A stretch of DNA of 64,000 nucleotides from Campanula takesimana (taxonomy: Eukaryota > Streptophyta > Magnoliopsida > Asterales > Campanulaceae), in NCBI GenBank assembly GCA_026119855.1, contig JAOWBW010001448.1, positions 186,001 to 250,000 of the forward strand, given 5' to 3'. The notes below the pieces were generated by a model. That model did no database searches, had not been told where the DNA came from, and saw only the letters and a program-made list of their open reading frames with translations. The position numbers were made by a program, and so were the translations under genes. The number at the start of each line of letters is the position of its first letter. Position 1 is the stretch's first letter. Below, piece after piece: positions 12,201-22,861 of this stretch.

Positions 12201-13253
12201 ATGGCTAGAAGAATAACGGGTGAAAGTGCTAGTGGGACTCAGAATCAGAATGGTCTACGGGAAGAAAACCGTGTAATGTTTCAGGACAGGTTTGAAGCGG
12301 CCGTGAAATCAATTCATGACCAAGGGCCGAGAGAGGAACATGTAGCACCTCCGCGATATGGGTTGGAGCAGTTCTTGAGGTTGAAACCAAGTGAGTACGA
12401 CGGTGAGCCTGATGTGAAGAAGGCCGAGCTATGGATAGAATCAATGGAGAAAATCTACGAGATCTTTGGTTGTACTGATGAGGATAGGGTTCTGTTTTCA
12501 GCTTATAAGCTCGTGGGGGCTGCGGAACATTGGTGGAAGGCACTGAAGACCAGTTGGGATGCGACTCTTATACCATATCCTTGGGAGTGGTTCGTGAGGA
12601 AATTCAAGGATCATTTTATCTCTCTAGTGAATCAAAACCGGAAGGAGATCGAGTTCCTCAGCTTGGAGCAAGGCGTGATGTCAGTAGCACAGTACTCGGC
12701 TAAGTTCGCAGAATTAGCCAGGTGTTGTGACTACCTAGTGCGGACCGAGGAGCAGAAAGCGATGAGATTAATCAGGGGTTTGAAGACATCCATCCGGACT
12801 CAGTTTATAGCACAGCAGATTCAGACTTTTCAGGATGCGGTGAATCGAGCCTACTTGATTGAGCAGAATATTGGGGAACACAAAAGGAAGACTAAGAGGG
12901 TTAACCCGGGTAAGCAAGGAGGGCAGAGTGAGTCACAACAGCAACATTCAGATAACAGAGGTAATTCTGGAGTGTAAACTCGATTCAGAAGGCAACTTCA
13001 AGGGCAACCAACAGTAGGAAATCGAGGTTCTAATAAGGGGACACGAAATGGGAGAGTCTGCAGCTACTGTCAGAGGAAAGGACACTCAGAAGACAAGTGT
13101 TGGAAGAAGCAAGGAAAATGTGTGAAGTGTGGTCAGTTGGGGCATTTTGAGAGGGATTGTCTTAGGGGCAGATATCAACCATCCGGGAGTGACACTGGTA
13201 CTGCACAAGGTCAGAAGAGAGATACTTCGGGAAACCCTAAAGGTTCAGGGTAG
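12201..13253 (+). pseudogene. gag: Ty3/gypsy gag with one in-frame stop before the nucleocapsid
   Basis: The start was chosen at 12201 (MARRITGES) because the related gag at 61816-62605 begins MARRRTGES. The capsid part holds PPRYGLEQFLRLKPSEYDGE, the W and aromatic residues of the gag capsid family (AELWIESMEKIYE, AAEHWWK, WEWFVRKFKDHF) and FAELARCCDYL. A single TAA at 12975-12977 splits capsid from nucleocapsid. The same frame then runs to TAG at 13251 and carries two intact knuckles, CSYCQRKGHSEDKC and CVKCGQLGHFERDC (both CX2CX4HX4C). Gag would assemble virus-like particles in the cytoplasm. Either the copy is inactivated or the stop is read through; the sequence cannot tell. Confidence 0.92.
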
Positions 13254-15014
13254 GGTATTTGCGATCAATCAGCACTCACCAGGTAACGGATAATCTCAGG
13301 AGGTATTATTTTGCGTCGTGAGAGCGAGCGCGTGCATTTTAGGATCATCGCATTTATGTGTTTCTGTGCATTAGTTGCATTTATTTCTTCTGAGTCTTTG
13401 ACTATGTGTTGTAGGTGTCTACTCCTATGGAGGAGTTTAGGGTATCTGATGAAGTCTTATGTGCTTATGATGTGCTTAAGTATGGTTATGTCTTACCTGC
13501 TAGATTAGCCATGTTGCTATTACAAGATTTTGATGTTACTATTGCTTTAGTCTATTGTTGTAGGGGGATTGTTATATTCCCCATTCCTAATTTCTTAAAA
13601 CTGTTTGAGACCGTTCATTTGGGTAGAGTTATACCTATCTTTTCTTAATTGAAATCCGAGTATTTAGTTTCGGTGAATTGTTGGGCGTATTTATCGTTTG
13701 TGAAAATTTCTATTTTATTTCTGAATAGTACCTAGTGTTAAGGGGAAACTTGGGTTAAATTGAATTGTTGTGGTATAAGGTTGCAATGCTAGTATTGAGA
13801 TCATTATCCATATTGTATCGGTTGGGTTATAAAAGTGGGGGATTCAATTGAGGATTTCTTGTTAGGAGATTTTATTTACTTTTAGTACATCTCCGTGAGT
13901 AAATCGGGATTGATTAGTATGGAGGGATGCGTGAATTGTTATGGGTAATGAGTGTATGGTGGAATTTATAATCTATAATGGCGGTAAGCGTGTTAAGTTA
14001 GAAAGGACTAATAAGTACATTTTGGGAGAGTAATAATTTCTCGATCTATGTTAAAGGCATTTTGAAATTTTGGTTAGATAGTGGTTCTGTGGTTCTAAAT
14101 CTTGCCTTGGTAGCATTTCTTGTTTTGGACTACAATTATGTGAAGAAAGTTGAGTATAAATACTTGGGCATATTAAAGAATACTATGATTTGGTATTGGG
14201 TCAGTTGGAATGTGACTAGCTAATGGGTTTATTATGATGGCAGTACTATGGAGCCTAAGTATCTTTAAGTTAATGAATGTCTACGTGAAAATCTAATGTG
14301 GGTTAGCTGTTGGAGATTTAGGTATTGCTAAACTCCTTTGGGGTATAGAAGCGCGGATTATCAATTCAAGAAAAGGAATTAGAGGAAATCCCTTAAAGAT
14401 AAAATTTAAATCATTTTCGGATTATTGAGTATTCGTAATTATTTTAGCTTTCAAGGATTGAAGCGTTATGACGATGATATTATGGCGTAAATTTAAGTGA
14501 ACATTTGTATTAAAATTTTGGATTTATATTACACCTCTAGTTTAAGGTGCTATCTAGAACGAGAGCACTATAATGGGAATCCTTAGAGATATAGCCTTTG
14601 GTGAATATTATGGGGATGGAAAATTTCTTTAGCTCTTCATATATTAAAAGCTAATTTAGCTCGAGATGGTAATGTTTTGAATTTCTGGGGAATAATACTA
14701 AGTATGCGATTTACAAATGGAAGTACCTTGCGATGTAGTTAAGGTTACGAATAAGGCGAGCTTGAGATATCTCGAGAATTACGTATGGAAATAATTTGGA
14801 TTCTTCGATTTTGAGTACGGATTTTGATTAGTAATAAAGATAATGATGGAACGATTCGGTTCATGAGGTAGTGTTATTGTAAGCATCATTTAAGGTTACC
14901 TTGTAGTGGGTTAGATTGGACAATTGAGGAATTTGAGAAATGGCGGAACTATCGTATCCGTAGCAAATTGGTCTTTCGGGTAAGTCTCGTTAAAATTCGG
15001 GTCGAATTTTCTTT
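13254..15014 (+). other. Non-coding internal filler of the TR-GAG element
   Basis: Just after gag, a shifted frame has RVFAINQHSPG, like the linker before a chromovirus protease. After that I find no protease, RT, RNase H or integrase motif, only short frames full of stops. AT-rich and without repeats. It probably replaced pol in the parent element rather than being decayed pol, but that is inference. Confidence 0.6.
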
Positions 15015-15027
15015 AAGGGGGAGTGAA
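15015..15027 (+). promoter_or_regulatory. Polypurine tract of the TR-GAG element
   Basis: AAGGGGGAGTGAA directly precedes the 3' LTR start. This is the expected plus-strand DNA priming site. Confidence 0.9.
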
Positions 15028-17795
15028 TGTCACGACCCGAAATATAGGCTCTATTTTATTAGTAATTAAATGATTTTTATTTAATTATTTGCTTATTTAT
15101 TTATTTAAATTATTATTTATTTAAATATTTATGTGTGCAATTTATGTGTTATAAAAATTTGCCTAGCATTTTATTTGGGTCATTTGTGCTAGTGTAGAAT
15201 TGTCGAGTCTTATTTGTTAGTGGAGAGTATTTGTGTGTAGTGTAGAGGAGGGGGCCTAAGTGTAAATTCTTTAATCATTTTCCCTACTCCCTCCCTACTC
15301 CTCTTCTCCCTCACTCTTCCCCCTCACCCCCCCCCCACTCCATTCCAGCCAACTCTCTCTCTCTCTAAGCAATTGGGTAAGTTTTTCTTTTCTCTCTTCT
15401 CTCTTCATTTACTCCTTCTTCCTCTCTTAATATCTCGTTTCTTAAAACTTGAAACATGTTTAGATCGTCGATAGGATCGTTGGAAGCCAAAAATATTTGA
15501 AATCCATCAACTTTGAGAAATCCAAGTAAGTTACTTTTCCCCCATTTTTATGATAAAATGTTCATATCATGTTTAGATAATGCTTAATGTGTTATATTTG
15601 AAGTTTGGTTGGATTTTGGGATTTGTTTAGAATTTATTTTGAATTTATTTGAGTTTTGGGTAAAAATGGTGGATTGATGAATGTTGGGTTCGATTCTTGG
15701 TTTTGGGTTGATAAATGTTGTATTTGGATTCTCATCCTAGTTATAAGTGGTTTTGGTTCATTTTGGAACTTGTTGAAGGAGTTTAGTTTGAGCATTTTGT
15801 GTTTTGGTGTAATTTGGGTCGGAATTGAAGAACCCAGCTCTGTTCTTCCCGGCCATAACCCAGGACGAGCGCCCGCCTGCCCTTGCCCAGGCACCCGCCT
15901 ACCCCCTTTTTCTAGCGGCCAAACCTTCTGTTGATTCAAGCGCCCGCTCGCCCCAAGCCAGGCGCCCGCCCGCCCACTGTTTGGGATTTTGCCCTTTTGC
16001 TTGGTTTAAGACTTAGGGCTTAGCTAGTTAAGTTTATTTCTTCTAATTAACTTAAGATAACACCGTGGAACACTTAGTAATTAAAATTGGGTCCTTTGTG
16101 AACAATAGAGCTATGTAATTTGATCAAGTATTGTTTGGGCATCTTATGATGTGTTCGTGTTTGTTCCAACCGAATTGAATTTCGAGTAAGACTTGGTCTA
16201 GGTTTTAGGCGATGTCCTATAGTACCTAGAGGGTTGTTATTGAACACCAAGGTGTAGGGTTTAGTCCTGCCGTGATTACGTTCTAATAAGTGTAACCTTT
16301 TGGATTCGTTTGAGGTGTTTAGAGTGGGATCATTATGATCGGAAATAAAGCGTGAATTGGCAATTGGGTACCTACGGTTTGATTAACCTTAGGATGCATT
16401 CATTCGGATTTCTTATTTGGAATCCCAAGTGTGATGAGATGGTTGAGTTCATAGTCCTAGTATATCTTTAAGAGTAAATGTTTAGGGTCATTTTGGTAAT
16501 AGTCGTTGTGCCATTGGTGAGCGACCGTTTGGGTTGTACTCTTTATGAATAACTCGTGGGTATCATCTTTAGGATGTGTTTGTATGGGTCCTTGTCTTGG
16601 AGTCATCTTGTTTTAATGATCAATGTTGTTGTGCTCTTTATGAGAAATTCCGTTTATCGTTGTTGTGCTCTTTTATGAGAAACTTCTTGTGTTCGTTGTT
16701 GTTGAACTCTTCATGAGTAATCGTTTGCATCCTTATGGTGATAATTGGTGTGGTTCCCTACTTTGGAACCTTAAGTTGCTTATTCATGCTAAAATATTAT
16801 TACTTAGCATTTATTTGGAAGCCCAGCTGGCATATTTGTTGCATCGGGCGATGGGAAAGATTATAATGGCAAAGCCAAGTCCATTATAATGTTGACCATT
16901 GTTTTGCCCTTACTATACCCTTCTCCAGATTGGCCTTGGAAAGGATAAGTCAGCGTTCCTTTGTGAATGTATCTGGCTATCGGGCATGACTTTGTGTCAT
17001 GGTCCTTGTCCTTTGTGACACTCTTATGGTTATTGGTTCCGGTACCGGGTTTTCTCTTCGAGCTTTCATGCTGCTATGAAGATGTTGATTGTTGATTATT
17101 GAAGCTGCGCAGCGGCCTTTATTTGGTTCTTCAGTTGGGTGAAACCTTGGCTATGTATCCACTTATGAGTGTTTATTTCAGCTTTATGTGTTGCATGATG
17201 AGCTGGTCGTTATTTCCAACCGGTATGGGACGGTTGGCGATAGGGAGCCTCTCATTTGTTGTTATATGTTTATTTATATGATTGATTATTGGATATTACT
17301 GTTTGACAGCATGTCACTTATTATTCCGCTGCTATCTGTCTTATGTAATTGCTATTGGTCATTGCATATTAGCATGTCATGTAGTTGCATTAGTAACTTA
17401 CTGAGATTTATTCTCACCCCGTTTCTTGTTTCAAATTGTTTTCCTTAACCCCCCCCCCCAGGAGGAAAAGGATTAGGATTCGCGGATCGAGGATGACGTC
17501 GAGAGGATTGAGATTTTGGGCAGGTTGTTTGATCGGTTTACATTATTTAAATGTATAACCTTTTGGGGATAGTTTTACCATTATTGACGTCATTAAGATT
17601 TGTAACCTTTTGTATTTTGGGGTGAGCTTGCGAAGCTTATTCTAGTAGTTTGTTGTTGTTAAGCTGGGATTCCTAAAACTTTGTTTTAAACGTTTTGGGT
17701 ATAAAAATGGAATTTTTATCTTCATTATTTTGGTGTATTGTTGTAAGTCGACGTCTAGCTCGCGGTCTCGGGCCCGCGGGGTCCGGGTCGCGACA
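15028..17795 (+). repeat. 3' LTR of the TR-GAG element
   Basis: It begins TGTCACGACCCG and ends GGTCGCGACA, followed by the GATGC duplication. It is 14 bp shorter than the 5' LTR. The CG-rich island is at 15866-15975. Differences from the 5' LTR include several transitions at CG sites inside that island, e.g. AGGACGAGCG here against AGGCCGAGCG there. Confidence 0.95.
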
Positions 17796-18214
17796 GATGC
17801 AACCAATAAAATATCGCCGCCTCATGTTGTGAGCTTATTTTGTGCCCCTAGCATTGATCTTCCCCATTTTTTCCATCTTTTTACTTGGAATAGAGGTATT
17901 TCATCTTCAATATTAAAATTGAATTACATTTTTTTTCTTTCCCATCCTCTTCTCTCTCTGTTTTTTTTTATTTTTAGTTTTTTAAATTTCTCTCTTTTAT
18001 TTAGTTTTTAAAATGTTATTTTATCATTTCTCTTAATATATTGAATAAAATTCGTCACATAAAATAATAATAGTGTTAAATACTATTATTAGGCGAGATA
18101 AATAAATTTGGCACTCACTGAAGACAAATCCTGGGTCCGCCCCACGCTCTAGGGGTCAAGACCTACTGATGACTAACCATTCTCAATCACCATGTCTCAA
18201 TAATTACATAATAG

Positions 18215-19062
18215 AGTTTATCTAATCTTGGAGTATGCAGCCAAAGGTGAACTCTACAAGGAGTTACAGAAATGCAAATACTTTAGTGAACATCGTTATG
18301 CTACAGTAAGTCCTTGCTACAACTCCCCATTTTGAAATTAATCAAATGGTTTCATAATTTGAAACCTTACTTGATTTTCTTAATGTATATCATGAACTAA
18401 TTCTTTGTACGCATATGAAACAGCATGTTGCATCATTAGCTCGCGCTCTCATATATTGTCATGGAAAGCATGTCATTCACAGAGATATCAAACCAGAGAA
18501 CCTGTTAGGTAATTAATTTCCAATGTTTTATCTGCTGGTTTTTGTGTTTTTCTATAGCAAGAGACAAATATACTGAATTTCCATTAATTTGATCCTCTGT
18601 CAGGGTGAACTTAAGATTGCAGATTTTGGATGGTCAGTACATACGTTCAATCGCAGGCGGACCATGTGTGGCACTCTTGATTATCTTCCACCTGAGATGG
18701 GTAAGTATACTCCCTCCGTTCCATAATAAACTACACTAATTCCCTTTCTGGTTGTCCCATAATATTACACTACTTTTCTTTAATTCCCGTGATTCCTAGT
18801 ATATTGTGGGACAGAGTGTATCATAAGGATACATATTCTCAGACTTCAACTATATCATAATGACTAATTTTGGTCCTAGAATCCTTGCTCAAAATATCTG
18901 AGAGACATAGGATGATGGTTGAAAATTTCTTTCAGTTGCTTTTATCTTGTTTACGTTCCAGCCAATTTTTGCTTTGTTTCTATTTCCATGTTCACTTTAT
19001 AATATACTGAAATCATGTTTTCTATGTCATCCTGCAGTGGAAAGTGTGGAGCATGATGCAGG
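18215..19062 (+). pseudogene. Captured Aurora kinase exons (hinge to activation loop), truncated
   Basis: Four exons with introns are visible. 18215-18305 gives VYLILEYAAKGELYKELQKC and then KYFSEHRYAT. 18424-18507 has HGKHVIHRDIKPENLL with the catalytic HRD. 18604-18700 has GELKIADFGWSVHTFNRRR, then TMCGTLDYLPPEM with DFG and the activation-loop Thr. 19038-19062 has VESVEHDA. The usual short IGAQ between LL and GEL is missing at the exon junction. After VESVEHDA the frame leaves kinase sequence (GGISLPSTICRQ) and stops at 19110, so the C-lobe is gone. Retained introns mean capture was at the DNA level, not by reverse transcription. Confidence 0.94.
18710..18816. mobile_element. Stowaway-like MITE in an Aurora intron
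   Basis: TA-CTCCCTCCGTTCCATAATA at the left and TATTGTGGGACAGAG-TGTA at the right form an imperfect inverted repeat of about 20 bp. It starts nine bases after the splice donor of the DFG exon. The right boundary is approximate. Confidence 0.7.
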
Positions 19063-19315
19063 CGGGATTAGTTTGCCGAGTACAATCTGCAGACAAGAGC
19101 AAGTTCGAGGTTTGTAAACCTCTATTGGGTTGGTAGCTTTGAAGTAACTGAATGCAGATTGCCAAAGACTTGTGATTATCATCAGAACCTTGCTCCATTC
19201 ATATATATGTAGCTATTTTATTTCAATGCCCAGTTGCAGTTAGGTGCTTTGCTTTGATTTTGTTAAAGTAACTTAGGTGCTATTTTTATTTTCTTTGTTC
19301 AAGTTTTCTCTCACC

Positions 19316-19450
19316 ATGGGGAACACCACATCTGCTAACAAAGGTGAAACAGACGAACTGTGGCACTACCAAGATCCACATGGAAGAGTTCAGGTGCCAT
19401 TTACGGGGACGGAGAATGGCAATGTCATGACTACACACTCCACAAATTGA
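19316..19450 (+). pseudogene. Captured GYF-domain-like fragment
   Basis: A 44-residue frame starts MGNTTSANKGETDELWHYQD and continues PHGRVQVPFTG. The DELWHYQDPHGRVQ-PF pattern is the start of a GYF domain, as in plant CCCH/SWIB/Plus-3/GYF proteins, where it reads W-Y-D-G-Q-GPF. A V stands where the conserved G of GPF is expected. The sequence then leaves the domain and stops, so only the first strand region was captured. It lies about 250 bp after the Aurora breakpoint, inside the CACTA-like element. The family call rests on one short motif. Confidence 0.6.
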
Positions 19451-19756
19451 ACATCACATGGCCAAATGAAATTTCTGTGTCATGGGAAATATGGCTGCAA
19501 AGGAGCGATAATTGCAAGAATTATTGTTTAAAAGACTTACATTTGTCCATTCTATTTCCCGAAGATCTTTAACTCTTATTAGTTTATAACTTTTGTGGAT
19601 GATTGTAAGAATTATTGTTGATGTATGTAATGAAAGGTTGATTGTTATTGTTCAATGGAATGTTTGTTACTTCATATTGATTTTTATTTATTTGATTCTT
19701 TTGGTTATAATTTGAAGTAGGTGCAACAGGATTATTTTTTTTTTCTTTTTAAAAAG

Positions 19757-20035
19757 CCCTTAGATAGCGCATAAAAAGCGCTATGTAAGATAAATTCTGG
19801 AAATCAAAAAATGGCCCTTAGATAGCGCATAAAAAGTGCTATGTAAGATAAATTCCGGAAATCAAAAAATGGCCTTTAGATAGCGCATAAAAAAGCGCTA
19901 TTGGAGATCCTAAGCTTAGATAGCGAAAAATAAGCTCTATGTTAACTTGCATAGCGGTAGCTTACATAACGTTTTTTTGAGCTATCTAAGGGGAAAAAAA
20001 AGTGCTATCTATCTAAGCCTGATTTGTACGTGGTG
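19757..20035. repeat. Right subterminal repeats of the CACTA-like element
   Basis: A unit of about 58 bp starting CCCTTAGATAGCGCATAAAA is repeated nearly two and a half times (19757-19905). Diverged AGCGCTAT, GCTATGT and CTTACATA words follow up to the end at about 20035. Confidence 0.85.
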
Positions 20036-20208
20036 GCTTTCTAATTGGGCCACTCCTTTGAAGACCTTTGTTTCATATTGGAATAAAGAAATCAATGAAT
20101 CATACTCCATCCGTCCCATAACTATGTGCACAAAATGAGTTGTGCACGAGAAATAAACGATGAAAATTAGTGAGTAGTTGTTGTGAGTGTAAAAAGTTAA
20201 GTAGGAGA

Positions 20209-20681
20209 TGTTAGAACATGGCTTGCATTACAAGTCATTTAGCTTTTCCATACATGAAATCATACCTATAATGTTAATATAAAGTGTAGTTAATAATAAT
20301 AATAATAATGTGTAGAATTCCTGGATGTAATATTACCTATTTTGATGGGCAAAGCGGTAATTTGATATCACTAAGGTTGAAAAGGTGTAGTCCCTAAATG
20401 AGGTGCCTATTGGTTTCATATATAAAGGGTTCTCCATCAACCCTAGAAATCACTACATCATTCATTATTACTCTCTCAATAATTCATTATTAAGTGTTAA
20501 AGAAGTCAAGAGGAAAAGGCACAATCATTTAGAAGATCTTCATCCCCTTAATTCTTCTTCTTCTTATTCTCCCTACAACATCAAGATGGATTCATCAGGT
20601 ATAATTAGCTTCCGCCTTCATCTCTTTCTCAATCCTATTCCAGAAATGAGTTAGGCATTCAGGGTTAAAATTGTTCCAACA
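20209..20681 (+). repeat. 5' LTR of Copia-B
   Basis: This 473-bp LTR begins TGTTAGAACATG and ends TTGTTCCAACA. It closely matches 28698-29395 once the MITE there is removed. An AAT-repeat near 20298 is shorter in the other copy. A putative TATA region (TTTCATATATAAAGGG) lies near 20414. Confidence 0.93.
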
Positions 20682-20683
20682 AT

Positions 20684-20695
20684 TGATATCAGAGC
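20684..20695 (+). promoter_or_regulatory. Primer-binding site of Copia-B
   Basis: TGATATCAGAGC lies two bases after the LTR. It differs by one base from the initiator-Met primer site TGGTATCAGAGC. Confidence 0.88.
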
Positions 20696-21848
20696 CCGCT
20701 CATTTTTTGGTTTGGGTTTGAGTTCTTTTGAAAACCTTAAAACGCTTTGATTTTGATTCATTTCTTCCTGTTGAATCATAAAGATTTGATGTTGATTAGG
20801 GACTCTAATTCATTCATAGAGTACTGATAATCTTCATCTGAATTTAAGAAAATGGTTTGAAAGTTTTGTTCATTAAACTCAATGGTTCAAGTTTGACTAT
20901 CCTTTCATAACATGGTTTTATGTTTTAGTGCATACCATGTGGATCTACTTACTTGATTCCATTAATTTTAAAAACAAGATTATCCCTATATAACATGTCT
21001 ATACACTGTATAAATGTATACCCATGTGGATCTACTTATTGTTCATTATTTTGGGTCAAAAATTTGGAAAGTGCAGCAGTAAAATGCATGAATCGGTGGC
21101 TTTAGCCCGGCCGGGTCTTATGTTATGCCCGGTCCGGTCTTATGTCTGCCCGGTCGGACCTCAAGAAAACACCCGGTCGGACTTCATATATTTGCCCGGT
21201 CAGGTCTTTGGTTCCGCACGATCGGGCATTGTATGTTGCCCGGTCGGGTATTAGGCATTGCCCGGTCGCGCATATACACTATTCACAGGTTTTTTTTTTT
21301 TTTTTTTCCTTTCAAGATGTTGCACAATTTTGTTTCCTTTTTTGAGCAAAACATATATTTTTTCAAACCATAAAGTTTTGATTAATTATATGCTTAAATA
21401 ATTTTATTCATTTTTTAAATAATATTATCGTCAAAGTGATTAACGTTATTTAAATCCAAAATTGTTATAGTGTTGAATGTTTGAGTTAATATGTGAATGA
21501 CTTGAATTTTCCAAAGAAGATCTTGACATTTGACTAAACTTGAGCATTCATGTGGTAACAAATAAAATGAACATTAAGTTGTCTTGTTAGATACTTAAGT
21601 CGGCCCAAAAGAAGATTAAGTATTTGATTAAGATGTGGTTCAAATTACTTGTTACCTAAGGCAATCATTTATGAGTCAACTCGCAATCCAAAGATTAGTC
21701 TTGATGTCATGTTGATTGTCTTGTTGATGGATTTCATTGATATAATTAATCATTTATTCATTGTGTAGTTTCTTATTCTTGTTTTGTATTCATTCTTGTT
21801 CTCGAAATTCCAACAGATTTACTTATTGCTTCATCCGTAATTGCTGCT
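20696..21848 (+). other. Leader of Copia-B with a CG-rich repeat island
   Basis: This stretch is non-coding. At 21100-21275 GCCCGGTCGG-type words recur about eight times at intervals of about 20-25 bp in otherwise AT-rich DNA. A poly-T run follows at 21290-21309. The short frames across it are repeat artefacts. Confidence 0.7.
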
Positions 21849-22850
21849 ATGAGTACCGTACCGATGCTAAATGAGACTAATTTTAAAACTTAGAAAAATA
21901 AAATGATAATGATCTTAGGCTATATGGACATAGATCACGCATTAAGGGAACCGTTTCCTCTTCCTCTTAATGATAAAAGCACTAAAAAAGATTGCTTAAA
22001 TGCTGAGAAGTGGAATCGCTCCAACCGCTTGAGCCTAATTATCATGAATATTGTTATCCCGGAGACTATTTTGAACAGTGTCTCCATGGATGTCGATGCT
22101 AAAACATTCCTTGATATTCTTGAGGAACGTTTGGCATCTACCTGTTCTTATGGGACAAAGAGAAGAGGGAAGGAATGTAACGACCCGAGTCCGCAGACCC
22201 GACCCGCCACATAGGTACCATACACTAGCCCACCAAGCATCTCCTCAATTGGGTCAACCATAGCCCATCACAGGCCTCTAAAAGTCCAATGGATGATTTG
22301 ATGCTTAGTAGGAGTGTATGGGCCTTCTATATAGCACACTCAATTCCCACATATTTTCGATGTGGGATGGGGGATATCACAATCTCCCCCACTCAAACCC
22401 TTGCCGTCCCTGGCAAGGTCAATCAATACCCAGATCGTACCCCCGGGCTAGTTCGCAAGCCTTAAGGCCGGGGTTCCGCTCTGATACCATTTGTAACGAC
22501 CCGAGTCCGCAGACCCGACCCGCCACATAGGTACCATACACTAGCCCACCAAGCATCTCCTCAATTGGGTCAACCACAGCCCATCACAGGCCTCCAAAAG
22601 TCCAATGGATGATTTGATGCTTAGTAGGAGTGTATGGGCCTTCTATATAGCACACTCAATTCCCACATATTTTCGATGTGGGATGGGGGATATCACAAGG
22701 AAATTGCAGTTGCAAGTAATAAGAAGCCTAAGGGATCATCTAAAGGTCATAAGGAAAAGAAATGCTTCTTTTGCAAGGACCTCACTCACATGAAGTTCGA
22801 CTGCCCTAAGTATCACGCTTGGCGTGCTAAAAAAGGTATGTCATTTGGTC
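21849..22850 (+). pseudogene. Ty1/copia gag remnant of Copia-B, split by a TRIM
   Basis: From the ATG at 21849 the gag reads MSTVPMLNETNFKT and hits a TAG at 21891-21893, where copia gags usually have Trp. The frame then continues with MIMILGYMDIDHALREPF and AEKWNRSNRLSLIIMN up to the TRIM at 22176. After the TRIM, a basic stretch leads to an intact knuckle CFFCKDLTHMKFDC (22763-22804) and YHAWRAKKG. The 3' part of gag is then broken by the gypsy LTR at 22862. Confidence 0.9.
22176..22697 (-). mobile_element. TRIM (terminal-repeat retrotransposon in miniature)
   Basis: It has two 206-bp LTRs (22176-22381 and 22492-22697), TGTAACGACC to GGATATCACA on the plus strand, differing at about two positions. 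On the minus strand, the primer site TGGTATCAGAGC lies at 22478-22489 beside the right LTR, and a polypurine tract (GAGTGGGGGAGAT) lies at 22382-22394 beside the left LTR. A perfect AGGAA duplication lies at 22171-22175 and 22698-22702. There is no coding capacity, so it must have used proteins of another element. Near-identical LTRs suggest a young insertion. Confidence 0.95.
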
Positions 22851-22861
22851 TTGTTTGTACA

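Larger units (their letters stand above)
9299..17795 (+). mobile_element. Complete gag-only Ty3/gypsy element (TR-GAG type)
   Basis: The element has two near-identical LTRs of about 2.77 kb, an initiator-Met primer site, one gag frame, a polypurine tract and a perfect 5-bp duplication GATGC (9294-9298 and 17796-17800). The internal region is only about 2.95 kb and has no RT, RNase H or integrase. This matches the TR-GAG class, in which gag is self-supplied and pol comes from a partner. The gag resembles Tekay-like chromoviruses. The close match of the LTRs indicates recent insertion. It lies in the hAT element, in the Aurora intron, in the CACTA element. Confidence 0.93.
8905..18145. mobile_element. 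hAT-type non-autonomous element, split by a gypsy element
   Basis: The ends are CAGGGGCGGACCCACC and, reversed, GTGGGGCGGACCCAGG. It is flanked by a perfect 8-bp duplication GCTCTAGG (8897-8904 and 18146-18153), the length hAT transposases make. Without the gypsy element at 9299-17795, only about 740 bp remain and no transposase is seen, so it was non-autonomous. Removing it restores the Aurora intron. A small relative with similar ends lies at 28959-29181. Confidence 0.9.
7072..20035. mobile_element. CACTA-like DNA transposon carrying captured gene fragments
   Basis: The left end begins CACTAGTACAAATTGG. The right end, reversed, begins CACCACGTACAAATC, an imperfect match. Both ends are packed with GATAGCGC/AGCGCTATNTAAG words in both orientations, the subterminal repeat pattern typical of plant En/Spm (CACTA) elements. 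No transposase is visible. The cargo is Aurora kinase exons with introns and a GYF-like piece. The Aurora intron later received a 9.2-kb insertion. No clear 3-bp target duplication is seen, so the exact ends are uncertain. Confidence 0.75.

Noticed and set aside
8659..19062. A functional Aurora kinase gene
   Set aside because: Glycine loop, ATP-lysine exon and C-lobe are missing, a short segment is lost between LL and GEL, and the frame ends in foreign sequence.
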